NCBI GenBank assembly: GCA_024500155.1
Contig: CM044859.1
Location: forward strand, 40,594,003 to 40,658,002
Length of the DNA: 64,000 nucleotides
Origin: Chenopodium formosanum
Taxonomy: Eukaryota; Streptophyta; Magnoliopsida; Caryophyllales; Amaranthaceae
Direction: 5' to 3'
The notes beneath the pieces are model-generated. The model was not told where the DNA came from and did not search any database. It worked only from the letters and a program-made list of their open reading frames with translations. This document shows positions 57,551 to 64,000 of the stretch, one piece after another. The position numbers and the translations under genes are program-made. The first letter of the stretch is position 1, and each line of letters opens with the position of its first letter.

Positions 57551-60326
57551 ATGGATGCATCACCAACACACACGGCACAGCCTAGGTTAGAGTCTAGCCG
57601 GTCACCAGGGACGGCTGAGTCTAGGACTGGGAGTGCCGGCTCGGGGTGTTGGGACCACCCTTTTCCATGGATTCCGACCAGTTATGTGTCTGTGCAGGAC
57701 ACCATGGCTCGGACAATGCAGACGGCCACGGACCCAAATTACAAGAGCGAAGGCTCAGGCGGCCAAACGCCTGAGGGAGAAACGTCTAGTCAGGGAGACC
57801 AGACGGCTCTGGAGAGATCCCCTCCGCGCGCCCCCTCAACCCCTGCTAACTCTTTCTTGGAAGAGTGCGATCAAGGCGGCGACGAGGTCGTCTCTGCCCC
57901 CCTAGACCAAAGTGAGGAGGGGACGGAGAGTGACAGCTCCACCTCTACCTTTGAGAGCAGCGATGACTTACCCCCTCTTCCGGATAGCGAGGAGGAAGAA
58001 AAGAAAAAGTGGAGCGAGAAGGACGATCCCTTCAACATCCACGTCTCTTCCAAGGACCGGATCCAAATGGAAGAGAACTTAAAGAACTTTACGAAAATGC
58101 ATCCGCTAGGAGACGGGTATAGGATCCGGGTGCCGCCTGAGAATGGCACCATCGCCTGGGAGGACGATGAACAGAACGCCAACAACTATTTTGGCTGTTA
58201 TGAGGCGGCGTTCAAAGCTGGTCTTCGCTTCCCCCTTCACCAGGCGGTGAAGGCAATTTTAAGAGGCTACGGCCTTGGGGTCTAGCAACTTACCCCCAAC
58301 TCTTGGACCAACATTCTGGGGTATGTTGCCGCCTGCGAGTTCCAGGGGCTTAACCCCGGCTGGGAGGCTTTTGCAAGCATGCACTACCTCAGCAGAAGCC
58401 CAGGCGGCTGGAGGGTGTGGTACACTCTAACCACGCAGCCGCAATATATGATGACCTTGGACAAGGTCTCCAAGTTTGATGGCTGGAAGCACAGGTTCTA
58501 CCTGATGTCAGCCCCAACCAGACGGGAAAACTATGAATTCCGTCTGTACAATAAGAAGCCTGACTTGTTGGGCAGGAAGTGCGCTCTTCCCCGGATCCCA
58601 GAGGAAGACTTTGACAAAATAATTAAGGCAGACTTTTTCGGCCTCACAAACGCAACTCTGTCAACCGGGGAAACAATAAAAGTTCCTAAGAATTGGATTC
58701 CCAAGAGCGCCTGGTTCAGGGATGAATGTTTCCTGGTCGCCTGCGGGCTAGGGCACATGTTTACCAAACGTATGCGCCTGAGTTTATACCGTCTGTAGTA
58801 TTTTTCTATCGAAATTGATTTATGATATTGACCAATTTCTTTCTTTTTGCAGAAGAAGCACTAAACATGTTGCAGTCGGAGAAAACTCCCAAGCGGTCTT
58901 CTGCGACCATCCGCAAAGATCTTGCGGAGAAAGCTGCGGCCGAGCTCAAGGCCAAGGTATTGAGCCCCTGACCCTTTCATAAGTTCATTTTAAAAACTAT
59001 CTTACCCGGATACTAACTTTGACTTGGTTATTTTCGCAGGGGGAGAAGTTGGGAAATCGTTTGAGAAGAATCTCAAACGGGCTAGAGAGGAGGCCCCAGC
59101 AGTTCTCAACAAAATAAAAAAGTCCGCCTCTGCGTCAACTCCTGGCGCCTCAGCCGGGGCTAAGACGATATGGGTATCGGGGCGACTCGAGAAGGTAGGC
59201 GGCAGCATATGCCTTGATCTTGTCAACCCCTTATCAGCAGCCGCGGGGTTCACCACGCCTGCAAGCGGTTCCCGCTTGGCCGGCTCTGAAGGTAAGAACC
59301 CTTTTGAATCCCCGCTTGAGCTGGGGTGGCCTTTACGGGTGAAATCCCACTCCCAACAGACGTCATCCTCAGACGGTCGGTAACAAATAAGTGCTGCCTT
59401 AGTTTCGCACTCATCACGTATTGATTGTGGTGCAGATCAATCTCCTCACTGGCCAGACGTCCAGAAGCATGCCAAGGCCATGTTGTAAGCCGTCCGGAAG
59501 AGGGATAAGGACAATATCCCTGGGATAGAGACGTTCAATCTTGAACGCATTCTATCCCTTCTGGCTGAGGTAAGAAACTTGTTAATTCAATTATATTTTT
59601 TCCAAGTGTCTTATCCCGCCTGACTTTTTGCAGGCCATGCTGCGGGTGGACGGGCTCAAACGTCCTTATTCCCGCAAACGAGAAGAGGTAAAAAGGGCCA
59701 AGAAGTCCGCCATAGACGCTGATAATATTGCTTTACACTCGACTATCGTAAATGAACTTGAAACTAAAGCAATAATTATGACACAAGCGTCTAAAATCCA
59801 GCAGCTGGAGCTAGATCTGAAGGCGGCCGACCAGCGGGCTACGGATGCTGAGACAGCCAAGAAGGGGGCGGAGGAGGCCTAGAAGAAGGCGGACAAGAGC
59901 GCCAAAAAGGCTGATGAGGCGCTCAAGAAAGCCCAGGCGGACCTTGGCAAACTGAAGACCAAGGTTGAGAGGTTGGAGAAGGATGCTGCTCAAGCTCAGA
60001 AAAACTTTGCAGCAACCCTGGAGGCGGAGCAAAACCGCCTTGTTGCTGAGAGTTATGTTGACAACGACGCCCGTATGAAGATTGCTTGGGCTGCCTTGTA
60101 CCCAGACGCGGATTATAGCATCTGGGCAATGGCGCACAGCTATGCCGAGTACGTGGTGTACTTGAGAGAGCAAGGCGAGCCAGAGCCTGCCTCCTTTGAA
60201 GCCTGGATCAACTCTAATGAGCCGACCGCGCCTGAGCTTCCTGGTCCTGGTGAAGCGCACCAAATTCTCTCAGATGATGAGGAGAAGGGGGAGGATCAGG
60301 AGGCTCCGTCTGCAGGCCAGAAGTGA
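57551..60326 (+). pseudogene. Antisense spliced gene of A3 (Transposase_28-like, coiled coil)
   Basis: Exons 57551-58781, 58853-58956, 59040-59291, 59436-59569 and 59634-60326, each bounded by GT and AG. Exon 2 is exactly 104 bases in A1, A2 and A3. Breaks: TAG at 58283-58285 (Trp in A1/A2), a one-base loss at the start of exon 3, a TAA near 59487 and TAG at 59881-59883. The C-terminus is longer than in A1/A2, ending ...DEEKGEDQEAPSAGQK at TGA 60324-60326. Exon 5 is a long charged coiled coil. Function unknown. Confidence 0.8.
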
Positions 60327-61553
60327 CCCCTCAGCGGCAGTATGCCAATCTTTGCTTTTTTAATTTTCTTTTTATTCAGCGGCTGTATGCCAAAACTTGC
60401 TTTTTCCGGCCTGCGTGCCGAGTATCTGTGTATTTACCGGCTGTGGAGCCGGGTTAATTAACAATTTCTTTCTCCCGGACGGGGTCCGGTTAACATGTGA
60501 TCTATTACAACCGTTTGGTTGGATGAACTTTTATGAAATGCACCGACTGAGTCGGTTTTGATCATTTTACATTTGAATTTTTATTTTTTGCAAATTTTAA
60601 TTTTTGCCAATCTTATCAAAAGCATGCGGCGATTTCTTGCCTAACTAGTCAATAGCCTGGCTGTCCTTGCCCCTGGACGGCTGTGTGATTGGTTTCAAGT
60701 GGAGTTGGTTGATTGACTTGAAAACGTCTGATGCTGCAAAGAGCATGATATGTTTGTAAGTCAATCAATCACAGTAGTGATTGCCCCAAACCAAGTGCAC
60801 AGCCGTACACCAACAGGTGTTTCGGTCACTACACAAACGGCGTATGTCCGTCTTGGTAGAGATTTCATAGCCATTGAACTCTTTTGCCCCAATTGGGGTG
60901 AGAGGTGCAATTTTTGGAATAAATAACCTAAGTGAGAACTTCAGCCGGTGACCGACTGATGCCTATGGGCATCCGGTATCTGGGAACTTATTCGTTCTTC
61001 ATAGGTTATTTTGGTCAGACGGCTATGAGTTGACCAATTTGGTCGTTCAATTTTTGTCGTCTGCATGGATACGTAGAACCAACAAATAGTCTTTTCTCTG
61101 CGACGATTGCACCCGGAGGGGTGTCGCCGGACGCCTTTGTCCATGTTGGGACAGGCGATTTTATAAAATGAGCAACCATCCGGCCATTTTAGCCTCTGGT
61201 CTTGTTTGAGATCGGTTGCGTAGCCACTAAACGTTTTTGTTCTTAGTTTCTAGTCAGTATTGAATTTACACTAAGTATCGAACTTAGTTTTTTAGACAAA
61301 CGGGTCAGTTTGGGTATTACCCAGGCTGATATTCTGGCGGTTGAATAAACAAAGTATCAAACCTAAATAAACAAAGGGATCCGAGTATTACCCAGGCGGT
61401 TTAACAAATGTAACCTTTACTAAGTATTAAACCTAGTTGGGTAAAGGAGAACCCGCCTGGGTATTACCCGGATGGAGAATAAAAAAATAACACAATTTGC
61501 AAACAAAGTTTGATTTCATTGATTAGTTCATTTGTTTACAAAAATTTAAATTC
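60327..61553. other. Non-coding 3' region of A3 with degenerate tandem repeats
   Basis: Matches 4748-6117 inverted. Units ACTAAGTATCGAACTTAG...CCCAGGCGG recur at about 61260-61480. No gene. Confidence 0.7.
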
Positions 61554-64000
61554 TCAGAAGTAGTACTTTTTCAGATTGTCTACATTCCAAGTTCTAGGCA
61601 GGCGCCTGCCGTCTAGGGTTTCCAGGCGGTAGGTACCGTCCCTTACTTCTTCATAGATCCGGTAGGGGCCTTCCCAATTTGGTGTTAGCTTTCCCAACTC
61701 ATTGGCCCTACCGGTTGCCTCCATTTTTCGTAACACTAAGTCGACAACTTTCAAAGGACGCTTGTGTATTTTTTTGTTGTAGGCTCTAGTCATTCTCAGA
61801 CGGTAAATCTCATGACGCAAGGCGGCATTGCCCCTGCGTTCTGGGAGTGAATCCAATGTCAGGCGCATTGCTTCCCAGTTTGCCTCTTCATCATACAACA
61901 TGACTCTAAGAGTCGGCTCGTAACGTTCGATGGGCAAGACGGCTTCAGCACCGTAAACCATGAGAAATGGGGTTTCACCGGTTGCCCCTTTTTCCGTTGT
62001 TCGGATGGCCCATAGGACATGGATTAACTCTTCTGCCCACAAGCCACCGGCTCTTTCTATTTTCTTCTTAATTCCGTCTAAGATGAGTTTGTTGAAGGCT
62101 TCAACTTGGCCGTTTGCTTGGGGCCGGCCAACAGATGCAAAACAGCTTGAGATCCCCTAATCTCCCAACCAAGTTTTTAGCTGAGGCGTCTCAAACTGAG
62201 GACCATTATCAAACACCATAGACATGGGTACCCCGTACCGGGTGATAACATTCTTCCAGATGAAGGAAATTACGTCTGAGGTCTTGATGTTTTTAACCGC
62301 CTCAGCCTCAACCCACTTGGTGAAATAATCCACAGCCACTAAGATGTAGCGCTTTCCGCCTGGAGCAGGTGTGTAAGGACCTAGGATGTCCATGCCCCAT
62401 TTTGCAAACGGGATTGGGCTGTGGATGGCCGTCAGATCAGTAGTCGGACGATGAATAAGTTTGCCAAACTTTTGGCACTTGTCACATTTTTTCACCAATT
62501 CCTTGGCATTTGCCTCAAGAGTGGGCCAAAAGTAATGTCATCTGGCTCTGACGGCTAGGGACCTACCGCCTATGTGAGAGGCGCAGAATCCCGAGTGCAA
62601 GTCTTCAAGAACTTCCCTCCCCTTTTCTGGGGTGACACACTTCAACAGGGGTTTAAGAAACCCCGCCTTGAAGAGTTCTCCATTTCTCAACTCGAAGCTC
62701 GAAGCTCGCAGCTCGCTTCTTCAGGACGGCTGCCTCCTGTAGCGAATCAGGAAGGGTGCCGTCTGAAAGATAAGCCCGGATGCCATCCATCTAGGTAGAG
62801 CTTCGGTCTAGAACTCCAATGGGATCTTCATAGATGCTTCTCTTTTCAGGACTTCCCAAAAGACAGACCGAGGCGTGTCATGGCAGGTGGAAGATGCCAG
62901 TTTTGACAATGCATCCGCCTAATTGTTTTCAGACCTAGGCACTTGAATTAGTCGGAATTCCTCAAGTGCCCCGGCCTCTTCTTTGACTGCCTGAAGATAT
63001 TTGATCATAGCCGGATGGGTGGCCTCATAACTTCCCTCATACTGGCTAACAACCAATTGAGAATCAGAGTAGGCGTCAATTTTCATGGCCCCTACCGCCT
63101 TACACATGCGTATGCCGGCTAGCAGGGCTTCATATTCCGCCTCATTGTTAGAGGCCTGAAACTTGAAACGTAGTGCATATTCAAATCTGTCTCTTTCAGG
63201 AGACTCATAAATTATGCCTGCACCACAGCCGTTCTTTGTAGAGCTCCCGTCTACGTACACTTTCCAAACCTGATGAAGATTATCCGGAGCCACCGGACGA
63301 GTCATTTCAACAATGAAGTCGGCAAACGCTTGACCTTTCACTGCCTTTCTTAGTTCGTAAGTGATTTCAAGGCTCTGCATTTCAATAGCCTATTTCAACA
63401 TTCTCCCGGATGAGTCCAAGGTAGACATTGGCCGCTTGAGTGGCTGGTCCGTGTAGATCACCACCGGATGTGCTAAAAGTAAGGCTTCAATTTTTTGAAT
63501 GCCATATACAAAGCAAGGCCAAAATTTTCAACCATGGGGTACCAGAGTTCAGCATTTTTAAGAACATGGCTAATGAAGTAAACCGGGAGCTGCACACCGT
63601 CTCGCTCAGCAAGGAGAACGGCACTGAGGGCATGGTCTGAGACGGCTAAATACATGTACAACGTCTCCCTAGGCAAAGGACTGACCAACCTAGGCAGAGA
63701 ATGTAAATGCTCTTTCAACCTCTAGAACGCCGCCTTAGCATCATCCCCCCATTCAAATCTGGTCTTCTTCCTGATTGCTTGGAAGAAATGAGGCATTTGT
63801 CACCTGATCGGCTGAGGAACCTCCCTAGGGCGGCCAGACAACCGGTGAGTCTCTGAACTTCCTTGACAGAACGGGGTGACTTCATGTCAATCACCGCCTG
63901 TATCTTTTTGGGGTTAGCCTCTATCCCCCTTTGATCAATCAGGAATCCGAGAAACTTCCCAGACTTAATACCAAAGACGCATTTCTTAGGATTTAACATA
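61554..64000 (-). pseudogene. pol: pol of A3 (RT thumb to integrase), with stops
   Basis: Integrase: CDKCQKF, WGMDILGPY, VFDNGPQF and AEELIH; C-terminal WEGPYRIYEEV ends ...NLKKYYF at 61554. Archaeal-type RNase H at 63380-62919, gypsy RNase H at 63718-63473 and RT connection from 63999 (MLNPKKCVFG). TAG stops at 62157-62159, 62791-62793, 62919-62921, 63390-63392 and 63722-63724, each replacing Gln or Trp present in A1. A frameshift lies near 62520-62720, where a short GAAGCTC duplication occurs. The RT core would lie beyond the window. Confidence 0.85.

Larger units (their letters stand above)
56692..64000 (-). mobile_element. Tat-type element, copy A3 (5' part outside window)
   Basis: Inverted relative to A1: 3' LTR 56692-57508, antisense gene on the plus strand, non-coding region, then integrase to RT thumb on the minus strand out of the window. 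An independent insertion into LTR E2. Confidence 0.9.

Overview
The window is plant nuclear heterochromatin: a nest of LTR retrotransposons with no recognisable host gene, rRNA, tRNA gene or CRISPR array. Evidence for a plant is the set of families: Tat/Ogre-type Ty3/gypsy elements with a second, archaeal-type RNase H, a chromovirus, antisense genes with short GT-AG introns, a plant mobile domain (PMD) gene, and premature stops in CHG methylation contexts. I cannot name the species; a eudicot is my guess.

Layout. 1-9795: Tat-type element (family A, copy A1, plus strand, 5' end outside the window) with broken gag, internally deleted pol, a spliced antisense gene and a 3' LTR. 9796-21133: the 3' end of a large Ogre-like element (family C, minus strand), split at 12697-17706 by a young chromovirus-like element with a GATTG target duplication. 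21134-25940: second partial copy of family A (A2). 25941-42967: family C again, running on the minus strand from its 5' LTR (41073-42967) through gag, pol and two plus-strand (antisense) genes to a 3' LTR interrupted by A2. 42968-46854: 5' end of a related element D (minus strand) whose gag is cut by C. 46855-48891: truncated solo-type LTR E1. 48892-53130: decayed Tat fragment F (minus strand). 53131-54331: AT-rich DNA with a degenerate ATGAACAT array. 54332-56691: LTR E2. 56692-64000: third family A copy (A3, minus strand), running out of the window.

The segment from about 4990 to 21133 and the segment from 21134 to about 32220 are a tandem duplication. The chromovirus entered only the first copy, and the breakpoint carries a 30-bp templated insertion.

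The least explained signal is regulatory. Families A, C and D each carry a different short GC-rich word at high density: CAGNCGG in A, TGGCGCCA/GCGCCAGGCGC in C, and CCGTGNCACGG in D. In C the word clusters lie just upstream of all three predicted TATA boxes: the LTR promoter and the promoters of two antisense genes. In D they lie at the equivalent LTR and leader positions, although the word differs. Together with the antisense spliced genes these elements carry, this resembles an element-encoded regulator with cognate sites, or capture of a host factor; C words also fit the E2F consensus. That reading is inference.
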